Positions 33,261 to 43,633 of a stretch of DNA of 64,000 nucleotides are shown one piece after another. Source of the stretch: Bacteroidales bacterium (GTDB lineage: Bacteria; Bacteroidota; Bacteroidia; Bacteroidales; P3); assembly GCA_031257915.1 (NCBI GenBank), contig JAIRNR010000107.1, forward strand, positions 1 through 64,000, read 5' to 3'. The notes beneath the pieces are model-generated. The model was not told the DNA's origin and ran no database searches. It saw nothing but the letters and a program-made list of their open reading frames with translations. The translations under genes and the position numbers were made by a program. Each line of letters opens with the position of its first letter. Position 1 is the stretch's first letter.

Positions 33261-34226
33261 ATGAAACGAATTTCAATTTTATCTTTCATTATATGTTGTG
33301 GATTAAGTAGCGTATCTGCAGCTGTCGAATCCGATACGACCCCCAAACCAAAACATTGGATATTTAAAGGAATGGCAGGATTTAATATTGCCCAAACATC
33401 TCTTACAAATTGGAGTGCCGGTGGTGAAAATTCCATATCAGGCAATGTTGTCGGCAACCTTAATGCACTGTATTTAAAAGAAAGTCATAATTGGGAAAAC
33501 ATTATACAGACGGAGTACGGTTTGATGTGGACGCCGTCAAAAAAATTCAGTAAAACCGTAGATAAACTTTTTGTTGCGTCTAAATACGGTTACAAAGTGG
33601 GAAGGAATGAAAAAGACAATATATGGTTATATACAGTGTCTGTTGATTTTCAAACGCAATATGACAAGGGTTATAAAAATGTGGGAGATGCGAACTATAT
33701 ATCCGAATGGATGGCTCCGGCATATTTTAATGCTTCATTCGGTATTGACTACCATTACAAAAGTATCTTTTCTGCGTATTTATCACCGTTAACAAGCCGT
33801 ACAACATTTGTGCTTGATACATTTCTTTCAAATCAGGGTGCGTTCGGTGTTTCGCCGGGGGAGAAAATTCTTGCGCAGATGGGTATTTCCGCAAAGGCGT
33901 CGGTAAATTATACTATTTGCAAGAATGTAACAGTGCAGTCGGCACTTTCACTGTTTACGCCGTATCCTATCAACAAAGAAGTTGATAGATTTGGCAATTT
34001 TGTCGTCGATTGGGATGTACAGTTTTTATTGAAAGTAAATTCTTTCCTGAGCGCGACTATAAACACAAATCTTAAATATGACGATAAAGTTAAAACGACA
34101 GATGCCGCCGGCAATATAAGTGGACCTAAAGTGCAGTTTAAGGAGATGATAACGGTCGGTATTGTTTACGCATTTGACAGTACAAAGCCGTATAAAGGGA
34201 AAAAAGGTAAAAAAGCGAGAGAGTAA
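33261..34226 (+). CDS. DUF3078-like outer-membrane protein
   Basis: Signal peptide; GMAGFNIAQTSLTNWSAGGENSISGNVVGNLNALY. Confidence 0.85.
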   Translation: MKRISILSFIICCGLSSVSAAVESDTTPKPKHWIFKGMAGFNIAQTSLTNWSAGGENSISGNVVGNLNALYLKESHNWENIIQTEYGLMWTPSKKFSKTVDKLFVASKYGYKVGRNEKDNIWLYTVSVDFQTQYDKGYKNVGDANYISEWMAPAYFNASFGIDYHYKSIFSAYLSPLTSRTTFVLDTFLSNQGAFGVSPGEKILAQMGISAKASVNYTICKNVTVQSALSLFTPYPINKEVDRFGNFVVDWDVQFLLKVNSFLSATINTNLKYDDKVKTTDAAGNISGPKVQFKEMITVGIVYAFDSTKPYKGKKGKKARE

Positions 34227-34267
34227 AAATTTTGGTTCACGAATTTTGTTTTTTCGCAAAAAAATTT

Positions 34268-34275
34268 TAACTTTG
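34268..34275 (+). promoter_or_regulatory. -7 box TAACTTTG upstream of tRNA-Gly
   Basis: Matches TAnnTTTG. Confidence 0.5.
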
Positions 34276-34286
34276 CACCCCAAAAC

Positions 34287-34359
34287 GCGGAAGTAGCTCA
34301 GTTGGTAGAGCATAACCTTGCCAAGGTTAGGGTCGCGAGTTCGAGTCTCGTTTTCCGCT
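34287..34359 (+). tRNA. tRNA-Gly (GCC)
   Basis: Acceptor GCGGAAG/TTTCCGC; anticodon loop TTGCCAA. Confidence 0.95.
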
Positions 34360-34367
34360 CGAAAATT

Positions 34368-34402
34368 AACCGCCCAAAAGGGAATTTTTAGGCGGTTTTT
34401 TT
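34368..34402 (+). terminator. Hairpin AACCGCC...GGCGGTTTTTTT
   Basis: Stem plus T run between tRNA-Gly and tRNA-Leu. Confidence 0.65.
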
Positions 34403-34419
34403 ATTGGCAATACAAGTTT

Positions 34420-34504
34420 GCCTCGATGGTGGAACTGGTAGACACGCAGGACTTAAAATCCTGTTCCCGATGAGGGAGTGCGGGTTCAATTCCCGCTCGA
34501 GGTA
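34420..34504 (+). tRNA. tRNA-Leu (TAA)
   Basis: GCCTCGA/TCGAGGT acceptor, long variable arm, anticodon TAA. Confidence 0.95.
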
Positions 34505-34546
34505 CGACTTGATTTACAGTCGTAAATATTTAGTTTACGGCAGTTT

Positions 34547-34620
34547 GGTTCCGTAGCTCAGCTGGATAGAGCAACAGCCTTCTAAGCTGTGGGTCGGGCG
34601 TTCGAATCGCCCCGGAATCA
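34547..34620 (+). tRNA. tRNA-Arg (TCT)
   Basis: GGTTCCG/CGGAATC acceptor, anticodon TCT. Confidence 0.95.
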
Positions 34621-34698
34621 CTTTATTATAAACCCAACTACCAATTTTGTGTTCGGGGTTGAGTTTGATTGGCGAGCATCAAATCAACTCATTTTTTT

Positions 34699-35712
34699 AT
34701 GAATACACAAAAAACACTTGGCGTCCTTGACAAGATAATAGGACATACTCCGATGGTAGAAATTCGCTATTCCTACAACGGCAAGGAAGGATCAGTATTC
34801 GCAAAATGCGAACATTACAATTTTACAGGCAGTATTAAAGACAGAATGGCACTGTACATTCTGAAAGAAGCCTACCGTACAGGTGCTATTAACTCTGAGC
34901 ACGAAATTTGGGAAGCAACAAGCGGCAACACAGGCATAGCGTTTTCAGCACTTGGCAGAATGCTTGGGCATAAAGTTACAATTGTAATGCCCGACTGGAT
35001 GAGCATTGAGCGTAAGCTTATGATTACGAGTTTTGGTGCGGAGATTGTACTTGTTTCAAAGGAACAGGGTGGATTTTTGGGCAGCATTAAGTATGCGGAT
35101 AATATGGCGGCAGAGCGGGGAAATATATTTTTACCCCACCAGTTTTCCAATGAAAACAACTATAAAGCACACGAAGAAACAACCGGCGTTGAAATTTTAC
35201 ATCAACTTATAAAACGCGGGCAAAAACCGGATGCTTTTATTGCCGGTGTTGGCACAGGCGGTACTGTTGTCGGTGTTGGCAAAGCGTTACGTAAAGTTTT
35301 TCCGAACACAAAAATTCATCCGCTTGAACCGGAAGAAAGCCCGACTTTATCAACAGGGCATAAAGTTGGCGTACACCGCATACAGGGCATTTCCGATGAG
35401 TTTATTCCTGAAATTATGAAGTATGAGCCGATGGATGAAGTTATTAGCGTGTCTGATGGAGATTCCATTATAATGGCTCGAAAACTTGCGTCTCAACTCG
35501 GTCTTGCTGTAGGTATTTCAAGTGGCGGCAACTTTATAGGTGCTGTTAAATTAGCCGAGAGATACGGCTTTGATAAAACAATCGTAACGGTTTTTGCAGA
35601 CGATAACAAAAAATATCTAAGCACTGATTTAATGAAAAAGGAGCCTGTAAAAGACTCCTATTTCGCGCCAAATATTCAACTATTGGCAATTGATCCTTGT
35701 GAGAGGTGTTAA
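34699..35712 (+). CDS. Cysteine synthase-family PLP enzyme
   Basis: HTPMVEI, CEHYNFTGSIKDRMAL, EATSGNTGIAFS, GVGTGGTVVGVG. Confidence 0.92.
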   Translation: MNTQKTLGVLDKIIGHTPMVEIRYSYNGKEGSVFAKCEHYNFTGSIKDRMALYILKEAYRTGAINSEHEIWEATSGNTGIAFSALGRMLGHKVTIVMPDWMSIERKLMITSFGAEIVLVSKEQGGFLGSIKYADNMAAERGNIFLPHQFSNENNYKAHEETTGVEILHQLIKRGQKPDAFIAGVGTGGTVVGVGKALRKVFPNTKIHPLEPEESPTLSTGHKVGVHRIQGISDEFIPEIMKYEPMDEVISVSDGDSIIMARKLASQLGLAVGISSGGNFIGAVKLAERYGFDKTIVTVFADDNKKYLSTDLMKKEPVKDSYFAPNIQLLAIDPCERC

Positions 35713-35716
35713 CTCT

Positions 35717-35968
35717 CTACTCCTCTTCTTCCCCTAAGCAACCTGCACTCGCTTCAGCGAATGCCTCTTGATATTCGGTACTTTCTTTCGTCGCATCTGT
35801 GAGGTACTCCGCACATTTGAGGATACCAAGAAGGTTGTCGGAATTTTTTTCAAGGCAATCGCAATATGCTTTGCCGTCTTTCTTGCCTTTTGCTTTGTCG
35901 CTTGTGCAAGAGGTTGTGAATACAGTTGCTAAGAGTGCAACCGCTGCAATGATGATGAACTTCTTCAT
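35717..35968 (-). CDS. Small putative lipoprotein
   Basis: MKKFIIIAAVALLATVFTTSCTSDKAKGK lipobox; 83 aa. Confidence 0.7.
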   Translation of the reverse strand: MKKFIIIAAVALLATVFTTSCTSDKAKGKKDGKAYCDCLEKNSDNLLGILKCAEYLTDATKESTEYQEAFAEASAGCLGEEEE

Positions 35969-36011
35969 AAATTTAATATATTAGTTAATAAAAAGTGATA
36001 AAAAACCACAG

Positions 36012-36086
36012 GGTGAAAGATGGGATTCGAACCCACGACCCTCGGAACCACAATCCGATGCTCTAACCAACTGAGCTACCCTCACC
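36012..36086 (-). tRNA. tRNA-His (GTG)
   Basis: Reverse complement GGTGAGGG...CTTTCACC with encoded G-1:C73; anticodon GTG. Confidence 0.93.
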
Positions 36087-36103
36087 GTACAAAGGACGCA
36101 AAG

Positions 36104-36973
36104 TTAGTAATTTTTTGCAATTTTGCAAAGAATATGGAACTTATAGACGTCAAAAAGAAAAAGAGAGGGGTTTTTGCCGAGTATATTTTTGCGTACAATA
36201 TTGCTGAATATGCCTGTCAGTGTACGGAAAACACCGGTTAAGCGCAGGCGTTCAACTTTTACAAACAGCCTTAAAATTTTTGATGTTTTGCAAAAGAACG
36301 GATATTTTTTTGACGAATAAAGTGTGTAAAGATTTTCAATACCGGTTTCTACTTTTTTCAAAAACACGGCATTTTCATCAATTCCCGTATGCACAAGTTT
36401 GTTTTGTATGTAGAGTATTGTTACGCCGGAGTTTTCAAGTTCGGCTCCGAAAAAAGTATCTTCGTAACCGTAGCCGCTGATTGTTTCGTTAAAACGTATT
36501 TTTTGAAAAATTACTTTTGGCGTAAGAAAGTTAAATGTTGTAAAATAATTATTTCTTTCTTCGCGTATTATACCGTATTTCAGGCGCAGAGCAGTATTTT
36601 CGGATGAAACCGTCTGCGGTGAATATTTTACACCTCCCACAACAACAATATTTTTATCAAGGTATGGCAGATAATTTTTTATATAATTGCTATCATCAAC
36701 ATCAGCATCACAATCAATAAAAAGCAAGTTGTCGTAAAGCGCGTTATCTGCGAGTTTATTTCTTATTGCAGCACGTCCGATATTTTGAGGTAAAATAGAA
36801 TATTGCACGAAAGGCAAATTTTCAAGATCCTTATTTTCCGCGAAAATGTCGGTACTTCCATCTTCCATTACAATAATTTCAAACGGAATACCGCTCTGTA
36901 CAAGTTGAATATGTAGCTTTGCAACAAGCGGAGCAACGGAATAATTATATACGGGGATAAGTATTGATAACAT
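36104..36973 (-). CDS. Glycosyltransferase family 2
   Basis: MLSILIPVYNYSVAPLVAKLH...IVMEDGSTD...FIDCDADVDD. Confidence 0.88.
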   Translation of the reverse strand: MLSILIPVYNYSVAPLVAKLHIQLVQSGIPFEIIVMEDGSTDIFAENKDLENLPFVQYSILPQNIGRAAIRNKLADNALYDNLLFIDCDADVDDSNYIKNYLPYLDKNIVVVGGVKYSPQTVSSENTALRLKYGIIREERNNYFTTFNFLTPKVIFQKIRFNETISGYGYEDTFFGAELENSGVTILYIQNKLVHTGIDENAVFLKKVETGIENLYTLYSSKKYPFFCKTSKILRLFVKVERLRLTGVFRTLTGIFSNIVRKNILGKNPSLFLFDVYKFHILCKIAKNY

Positions 36974-37023
36974 ATATTATTTGGTAAAGTTAGGATAAAT
37001 TTGCATTTTTCATGAAAAAACTT

Positions 37024-37031
37024 TACCTTTG
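37024..37031 (+). promoter_or_regulatory. Promoter TTTG-N19-TACCTTTG for rplU-rpmA
   Basis: TTTG 37001-37004, TACCTTTG 37024-37031. Confidence 0.75.
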
Positions 37032-37079
37032 CACCCCTTTAAGGTAGGGTTTTACCAGACCTTATTTAAAATAATTGTT

Positions 37080-37385
37080 ATGTATGCTATTGTAGATATT
37101 GCAGGTCAGCAATTTAAAATTTCTGAAAATCAAAAGATTTACGTTAATCGCTTAGAGGCGGAAGAAGGGTCTGTTGTTACTTTTGATAAGGTTCTTCTTA
37201 CCGATAACGACGGTAAAATTGCTGTGGGTACTCCACTTGTATCGGGGGCAGCGGTTTCGGCAAAAGTTCTCGCACATGTGAAAGGCGACAAAGTCGTTAT
37301 TTTTAAGAAAAAACGCAGAAAAGGCTATCGTAAAACAACAGGTTTTCGTGCATCATTAACTCAAATTCAAATCGAAAAAATTTAA
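37080..37385 (+). CDS. rplU: 50S ribosomal protein L21
   Basis: [31 protein letters not shown]...[16 protein letters not shown]. Confidence 0.96.
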   Translation: MYAIVDIAGQQFKISENQKIYVNRLEAEEGSVVTFDKVLLTDNDGKIAVGTPLVSGAAVSAKVLAHVKGDKVVIFKKKRRKGYRKTTGFRASLTQIQIEKI

Positions 37386-37390
37386 TAGTT

Positions 37391-37654
37391 ATGGCACATA
37401 AAAAAGGTGTAGGCAGTTCGGATAATGGACGTGAATCGCACAGCAAGCGTCTTGGCGTAAAAATCTTTGGCGGACAAAAAGCCATAGCAGGCAATATTCT
37501 TGTTCGTCAGCGTGGAACGGAGTATCATCCCGGTCTAAACGTTGGTATTGGCAAGGACCACACGCTTTTTGCTCTTATTGACGGTACCGTTGCCTTTAAG
37601 CGTAAACATGACAACAGGTCTTATGTTTCCGTTGTTGCGGGCAGTGTTGCTTAA
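37391..37654 (+). CDS. rpmA: 50S ribosomal protein L27
   Basis: [29 protein letters not shown]. Confidence 0.97.
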   Translation: MAHKKGVGSSDNGRESHSKRLGVKIFGGQKAIAGNILVRQRGTEYHPGLNVGIGKDHTLFALIDGTVAFKRKHDNRSYVSVVAGSVA

Positions 37655-39094
37655 TTAAACTCTGCGTCTTAAGCGGGCGGTAGGAATATTTAGCTTTTCG
37701 CGATATTTCGTAACCGTTCGGCGAGAAATTGGAAAACCGGCATTTTTCAAGGCTGTGGCGAGTGCGTCGTCTGTAAGCGGCTTTAAGTGGTTTTCCATCT
37801 TAATAATATCACGTAACTTATTTTTTACTTCTATTGATGAAACATCGTTTCCGTCTTCGTCTTGCAATGCCTGTGAAAACAAGTCTTTGAGCAAAATCAT
37901 TCCGTAGGGTGTCTGTGCATATTTATTCGCTGTTATGCGTGATATTGTGGAAATATCAAGATTTGTTTTTTCGGCAATATCTTTCAAAATCATCGGCTTT
38001 AACAAAGACCGTTCGCCTGTCAGAAAATAGTCGCGTTGCAAATCAATTATAGTTTGCATTACATTTAATAAAACTGTTTGCCGTTGTTTAACAAGATCAA
38101 TAAAGGAGCGTGCGTTTTCTATTTTTTGTTTTATAAATGTAGCAGTTGTTTTATCGGATGAATGTTTGGTTAGCATTTGAGAATATATGGGACTTACTCG
38201 TACGTTCGGCTCATAATCACGATTTAACGATAATGCTATTTCATTTTCAAAAACGGTAATTATAAAATCAGGAATAACGGAATAATTGCTTGCCAAAGTT
38301 TCGCTACCGTCGCCCGGATAAGGGTTTAAGCGCGTTATAATTGAAACCGCATTTTTAAAATCCTGTTCCGAAATTTTAAAACGTTTAATAAGCAGGTTAT
38401 ATTTGTGTGATGTAAATTCGTCGAAACGTGCATCTGTTGCTACAATTTTTTTTGCGATGTTTATATATAATGCAGTTTCAGCATCGTGCGCACTATCTCT
38501 TTCAAGTTGAATTTGTAAACATTCTCTGATTGAACGCGCCCCAATACCTGCGGGGTCGAGCGTTTGCACCATTTTTAATACGTTTTCCACCTGTTGCGGT
38601 GTAACGAAAATATTTTGCGAGAATGCGAGGTCGTTCGTAATAGCCCCTACGGAGCGTGCAAGATAACCGCGCTCGTCAAGGTTTCCGATAATTATTTCAC
38701 CGACAGTTTGCTCTAACTTACTTGCGGGTAAAAGCCAAAACTGCTGTAACAGTTGTTGTTGAAATCCGGTGCGCTCAACGGCAGGGCGGTGATATTTATC
38801 CTCTTTTTCAACGGAACGTTCGCGATAAGAATCAAATTCATCTTCGTTAAAATAATCGTCAAGAATATCCTGTGTCTGTTCGTTAGTTTCCGTTTCGGGT
38901 AAATCATCGGTTTCTGCCGCAGACAGGGTATCGTTCTCTGCGCTGTCTTCAAGTGCGGGATTATTCTCAATTTCTTCCCTTATGCTATCCTGAAGTTCCG
39001 CACTTGGTACTTGCAGCAAACGCATAAGTTGCACTTGCTTTGGAGACATTTTAAGTCCCATTCTTTGTTCTAATGAGAGATGTTGTGTGCCCAT
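37655..39094 (-). CDS. rpoN: RNA polymerase sigma-54 factor
   Basis: N-terminal Q/L-rich region, LDPAGIGARSIRECLQIQL, C-terminal ISRRTVTKYREKLNIPTARLRR (RpoN box variant). Confidence 0.95.
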   Translation of the reverse strand: MGTQHLSLEQRMGLKMSPKQVQLMRLLQVPSAELQDSIREEIENNPALEDSAENDTLSAAETDDLPETETNEQTQDILDDYFNEDEFDSYRERSVEKEDKYHRPAVERTGFQQQLLQQFWLLPASKLEQTVGEIIIGNLDERGYLARSVGAITNDLAFSQNIFVTPQQVENVLKMVQTLDPAGIGARSIRECLQIQLERDSAHDAETALYINIAKKIVATDARFDEFTSHKYNLLIKRFKISEQDFKNAVSIITRLNPYPGDGSETLASNYSVIPDFIITVFENEIALSLNRDYEPNVRVSPIYSQMLTKHSSDKTTATFIKQKIENARSFIDLVKQRQTVLLNVMQTIIDLQRDYFLTGERSLLKPMILKDIAEKTNLDISTISRITANKYAQTPYGMILLKDLFSQALQDEDGNDVSSIEVKNKLRDIIKMENHLKPLTDDALATALKNAGFPISRRTVTKYREKLNIPTARLRRRV

Positions 39095-39294
39095 AGTGAA
39101 TTATGTTACAAAGATACGTTAAAATCGGAGTACTGCGACGGACGCATTTTTGAGAAAACAATAACTAAAACCTGGTTGTAATAATCCGGATTCTACCGAT
39201 AAATGCACTTGCGCCATAAGACCGCAGATTAAACTTGTAATGACAACATTTAAATCTGTTACGACAATAGAGCAAGTTCACAATAACTACAACT

Positions 39295-39312
39295 GCATTA
39301 AAATTTTAATGC
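39295..39312. repeat. 18-bp perfect palindrome GCATTAAAATTTTAATGC
   Basis: Read directly; between mutS and rpoN; resembles fused ends of the 62.2-kb element. Confidence 0.75.
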
Positions 39313-39337
39313 GTTTACTCAGGGTAAGTAACGAAAT

Positions 39338-42004
39338 TCAAAGCAGATTTTTTATTTCATTAAGTTTGTTCAAGGCTTCTATAGGCGACAGGGAGTTAAT
39401 GTCTATAGTTTGCAGTTCTTGCTTTATTCGTTGCAAATTGTCATCAAAATCGGCAAGTTGAAACATGGATAGTTGATAACTTGCGGCAGTGTCGGGGGAC
39501 TTTTGTTCGGTAAAACTCACAGGCGGTTTTTTCTCTCTGCTGTTGCGGTTTTCAAGATCTGCAAGTATTTCGGTTGCGCGGATTATAATATCTGCAGGTA
39601 ATCCTGCCATGCGTGCAACGTGGATACCGAAGCTGTGCTCGGAACTGCCTGCCGTGAATTTACGGAGAAAAATTATGCGTCCGTCAGCCTCTCGTGTGGT
39701 GATGTGATAATTCTTAATTCGTTCAAATGTTGCTGCCATTTCATTTAATTCGTGATAGTGGGTGGCAAACAGCACAAGCGGGCGGCTTCGCGGATTTTGA
39801 TGCAAATATTCGGCTATTGCCCACGCAATTGAAATACCGTCATACGTGCTTGTTCCACGCCCTATTTCGTCAAGTAAAACAAGAGAACGTGATGTTGCGT
39901 TGTTTAGGATAACCGCCGCTTCATTCATCTCAGTCATAAACGTACTTTCGCCGGCAGCAATATTATCGGATGCGCCGACACGTGTAAAAATTTTGTCAAT
40001 AAGCGAAAGACGTGCTTCGGCAACAGGGACGAAACAGCCGATTTGTGCCATGTAAACCGTTAATGCCGTTTGCCGCAATACAGCGGATTTACCCGACATA
40101 TTAGGTCCTGTAATCATTAAAATCTGCTGGTCACCACCAAGAAAAATATCATTGGGAATATACTCCTCGCCGGTAGGCAAAAATTTTTCTATTATCGGGT
40201 GGCGACCGTTCTTTATAGAAACGGATACATCCCCATCAGCTGTAATAGCAGGCTTTGTGTAATGGTTTTCCTCAGACGCAGAAGCGTAGCACATCATCAC
40301 ATCCATAAATGCAATCCTCTTTGCATTTTGCTGTAACTTCTCAAGCCATTTTTGAGCCTCTGACAGTAATTCCTGATATATTTGTGCTTGCAATGCTTCT
40401 GATTTTTCCTGTGCCGACAGGACTTCCTGCTCATACTGTTTAAGTTCATCAGTAATGTAGCGTTCGGCATTTGTTGTTGTTTGCTTGCGGACCCATTCCT
40501 GCGGCACTTTATCTTTATGAGCATTGGTAACTTCAAGATAATAGCCAAAAACATTATTAAAACCAAGTTTAAGCGATGTTATGCCTGTACGCATTATTTC
40601 GCGTTGCTGTAATTCTGCCAAATATTTCTTGCCCGAAAAAGCAATTTTATACAAATGGTCCAGTTCCTCATTCACTCCTGAGGCAATAACTTTTCCTTTT
40701 TGCGGGGTTGCGGCAGGTTCGGCTTCAAGAGTTTTATTTATTTTTACACGCAGACTATCGCAATAATGCAAGCCGTTCGCCCATTTTACAAATAAATCAT
40801 CCTTACTAAGTTCCTGTATTTTTTTTATCCGCTTTAGAATATTTGCAAGATGTATCATTTCACGCGGAATGGCGCGGAGTGTGGCTATTTTAGATGCAAG
40901 GCGTTCAAGGTCGCCCATTGCGGAAAAATGTTCATTCAACGCAGAGCGCAATTCTTTTTCACGAATCCAAAAATCAACATAATTATATCGCTCATTAACA
41001 CGCGAAATATCATTAAGCGGAAACATCATAAACCTGCGCAGGAGCCGCGCACCCATTGGCGTACATGTTTTATTCAGGATTGAATAAAGTGATGTTTCCG
41101 TCGGCTCGAAAAGATTGAGATTACGTGCCGTAAGTCCGTCTATCCACAAAAATTTATCCTGTGAAATTCGGCTAACATGGCTTATTTGCTCAATTTTGTC
41201 ATGTTTTGTCTGTCCTAAATAATGCAACGCCGCACCTGCCGCTACAATGCCAAGCGGCAAATCATTTATGCCGAAGCCTTTTAAGGAATTTGTACCAAAA
41301 TGTTTTAACAGCAAATCAATTGCGTAATTGCCGCGAAAAACCCAATCATCCATGTAGCTGACAGGAATTTTTATATTGCCGAAAACTTGCTCAAAGAGAA
41401 GTGTCGCATGCCTGTCTATAACAATTTCGCTTGGTTGGTAGCGATCTATCAAATTTTGAACAATCTGTACATCTCCCTCACCCGCATAAAATTCACCGGT
41501 TGAAATATCAACAAATGCAATGCCGATACAGGTTTTTTTCCCGCTGCGTTCGGTTTGCATCATATTTGGAACAGCATTTGAAGATGTTCCGTAAAAATTA
41601 AGTACGCAAAGAAAGTTATTGCGTTCGGCATCAAGCATTTTATCACCAAGAAGCACACCCGGCGTAATAAGTTCGACTACATCGCGTTTAACGAGTTTTT
41701 TTGTCATTTGCGGATTTTCAAGTTGTTCACAAATTGCGACTTTGCCTACTGCCTTAACAAGACGCGGCAGGTACGTATCAAGTGAGTGAAAAGGAAACCC
41801 TGCAAGTTCAAGGTCATTCATATAGCCGGATGAGCGGGATGTAAGAACAATACCAAGTGCTTTGGATGTTCTCACCGCATCCGACCCGAAAGTTTCGTAG
41901 AAATCACCCACCCGAAAGAGCAAAATAGCGTCAGGATATTGCGCCTTAAGCTCAAAATATTGCTTCATCAATGGACTTTCTTTACCTGTTTGTCTTTCAG
42001 ACAT
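39338..42004 (-). CDS. mutS: DNA mismatch repair protein MutS
   Basis: MKQYFELKAQYPDAILLFRVGDFYETF; MITGPNMSGKSAVLRQTAL; start at 42004 or 42028. Confidence 0.97.
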   Translation of the reverse strand: MSERQTGKESPLMKQYFELKAQYPDAILLFRVGDFYETFGSDAVRTSKALGIVLTSRSSGYMNDLELAGFPFHSLDTYLPRLVKAVGKVAICEQLENPQMTKKLVKRDVVELITPGVLLGDKMLDAERNNFLCVLNFYGTSSNAVPNMMQTERSGKKTCIGIAFVDISTGEFYAGEGDVQIVQNLIDRYQPSEIVIDRHATLLFEQVFGNIKIPVSYMDDWVFRGNYAIDLLLKHFGTNSLKGFGINDLPLGIVAAGAALHYLGQTKHDKIEQISHVSRISQDKFLWIDGLTARNLNLFEPTETSLYSILNKTCTPMGARLLRRFMMFPLNDISRVNERYNYVDFWIREKELRSALNEHFSAMGDLERLASKIATLRAIPREMIHLANILKRIKKIQELSKDDLFVKWANGLHYCDSLRVKINKTLEAEPAATPQKGKVIASGVNEELDHLYKIAFSGKKYLAELQQREIMRTGITSLKLGFNNVFGYYLEVTNAHKDKVPQEWVRKQTTTNAERYITDELKQYEQEVLSAQEKSEALQAQIYQELLSEAQKWLEKLQQNAKRIAFMDVMMCYASASEENHYTKPAITADGDVSVSIKNGRHPIIEKFLPTGEEYIPNDIFLGGDQQILMITGPNMSGKSAVLRQTALTVYMAQIGCFVPVAEARLSLIDKIFTRVGASDNIAAGESTFMTEMNEAAVILNNATSRSLVLLDEIGRGTSTYDGISIAWAIAEYLHQNPRSRPLVLFATHYHELNEMAATFERIKNYHITTREADGRIIFLRKFTAGSSEHSFGIHVARMAGLPADIIIRATEILADLENRNSREKKPPVSFTEQKSPDTAASYQLSMFQLADFDDNLQRIKQELQTIDINSLSPIEALNKLNEIKNLL

Positions 42005-42088
42005 AGTATAGATATGATTTTCCTGCAAATTTACGTGAAAAATTGTTTAAAATTACTGCCGTTCACCAAATTTAAAATTTATAGAAAT

Positions 42089-42781
42089 CTATTTATCCGG
42101 AATAAGTCCGCTTTCGGAAAAACTGAAATAGTCGTCGCCACCGATAATTATGTGGTCTATAACATTTATTTCGAGCATTTTTCCAGCCTTGACAAGTTTG
42201 TTTGTTGTCATTATATCATCCTCGCTCGGCAATAAAAACCCTGATGGGTGATTATGAGCGAAAATTATTTTTGACGCACATTCGTCAAGGGCAATTTTAA
42301 AGATTTTTTTAGGGTCAACCGTTGTATGATTAATCCCGCCATCGCTCACCGTTACTTTACGCAAAATAACATTTGACTGCGTCAGCAGAAGCATTTGGAA
42401 ACACTCAAAAGTAGCCCCTGATAAATCTTCCAGAAAAATATCGGCAGCATCTTTACATGAGTGAATACGTTTAATGCTTTGTGCAGATGATTTTTTCATC
42501 CGTTTCCCGATTTCAAGACACGCGGCTATACTCGCCGCTTTGGATTGTCCGATACCTTTGAATTTGTGCATAAGTGCGGACGGATGAATTTGCGCAATTT
42601 TTAATAAATCGGAATCATATTCGTGTAAAATATTTCTTGCCAAATCAACAGCCGACTGATTTCCATTTCCGGAGCCGATAATAATTGCAAGTAGTTCGGT
42701 GGTGCTTAATGCTGATGCACCTTTGAGAAGAAATTTTTCTCTTGGACGGTCGTCCTCTGCCCAGTTTTTTATGTTCGTCAT
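42089..42781 (-). CDS. radC: RadC-family JAB/MPN domain protein
   Basis: ELLAIIIGSG; HNHPSG motif. Confidence 0.93.
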   Translation of the reverse strand: MTNIKNWAEDDRPREKFLLKGASALSTTELLAIIIGSGNGNQSAVDLARNILHEYDSDLLKIAQIHPSALMHKFKGIGQSKAASIAACLEIGKRMKKSSAQSIKRIHSCKDAADIFLEDLSGATFECFQMLLLTQSNVILRKVTVSDGGINHTTVDPKKIFKIALDECASKIIFAHNHPSGFLLPSEDDIMTTNKLVKAGKMLEINVIDHIIIGGDDYFSFSESGLIPDK

Positions 42782-42932
42782 ACTTATAATAACGAACAGA
42801 AACCAAAATATGTACGTTGTGTTAAAAACTGGGCAAATTTAAAATTTAAATTATCTCGCCCAAATTCTTGAAATCCGCCGCTTATGGAATAATTGACATA
42901 GCAAGGTGGTCAAGCAGTTATTGATTTGAAAT

Positions 42933-43577
42933 TCATCGCTTTTTCCTCTTTTTAACTGAAGCCGAATTCTTTTTCACAGCAGCAGGCACATATTTTTTTC
43001 GCACCGCAACAGGCGAAAGTTCGCCACTTTCAATCCGTTCGGCAACCATTTCTATAAGAGCATCTTCTTTATCATTAGCAGGGTCGTATTTATTTTTTAG
43101 ATTATATCCCCAAAAAATAGCCACCACCTGATACGAAAACGCACTCCATCCCCCGCGAAACTCTTTTAGTAAATAGTACGACGGCTTTTGCGTTTGCCGA
43201 TAAATAAGTTTAAAAAGAATTTTCCCCTGTGAGATAGTCATACTTTTAAGATCTTCCTCAAAATCGGCTTTTATTTGCTGTTCTGCCTGTTTCATTGCAG
43301 CACGTCTGTCTTTACGTGTTTTTGCTTCCTGTTTTAACCGCTCCAACTCGTGCAGTTTTTCTGCTGCAAGCACAGCGTATGGATATGTACGCCGTACGTT
43401 GTAAATAAGTAGGCGGCGGGCTTTTTTTTCTTCTTCGGTAAGTTCTTTTCCGGAAACATCTACTTCGGGGAGCCATTTTTCAAACATTGCTCCCGCCGTG
43501 TCTATTTTCCATGCGGCACTTTGTGAATATAATATTTGAAATGCCGGCAATATCAATAAGAGAAATTTAAATTTCAT
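42933..43577 (-). CDS. DUF4294-like secreted protein
   Basis: Signal peptide MKFKFLLLILPAFQILYSQS; EKKARRLLIYNVRRTYPYAVLAAEKLHELE. Confidence 0.75.
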   Translation of the reverse strand: MKFKFLLLILPAFQILYSQSAAWKIDTAGAMFEKWLPEVDVSGKELTEEEKKARRLLIYNVRRTYPYAVLAAEKLHELERLKQEAKTRKDRRAAMKQAEQQIKADFEEDLKSMTISQGKILFKLIYRQTQKPSYYLLKEFRGGWSAFSYQVVAIFWGYNLKNKYDPANDKEDALIEMVAERIESGELSPVAVRKKYVPAAVKKNSASVKKRKKR

Positions 43578-43603
43578 TAGAGCAAAATTACATATATTTG
43601 GCG

Positions 43604-43611
43604 TATCTTTG
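43604..43611 (+). promoter_or_regulatory. -7 box TATCTTTG (with TATATTTG at 43593-43600) upstream of trkH
   Basis: Two adjacent TAnnTTTG motifs. Confidence 0.5.
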
Positions 43612-43633
43612 TACGTTTTATACAAAGCAAATA

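Noticed and set aside
36020-36241. 73-aa plus-strand ORF (MGFEPTTLGTTIRCSNQLSYPHRTK)
   Set aside because: It reads across the antisense of tRNA-His, a familiar annotation artefact.
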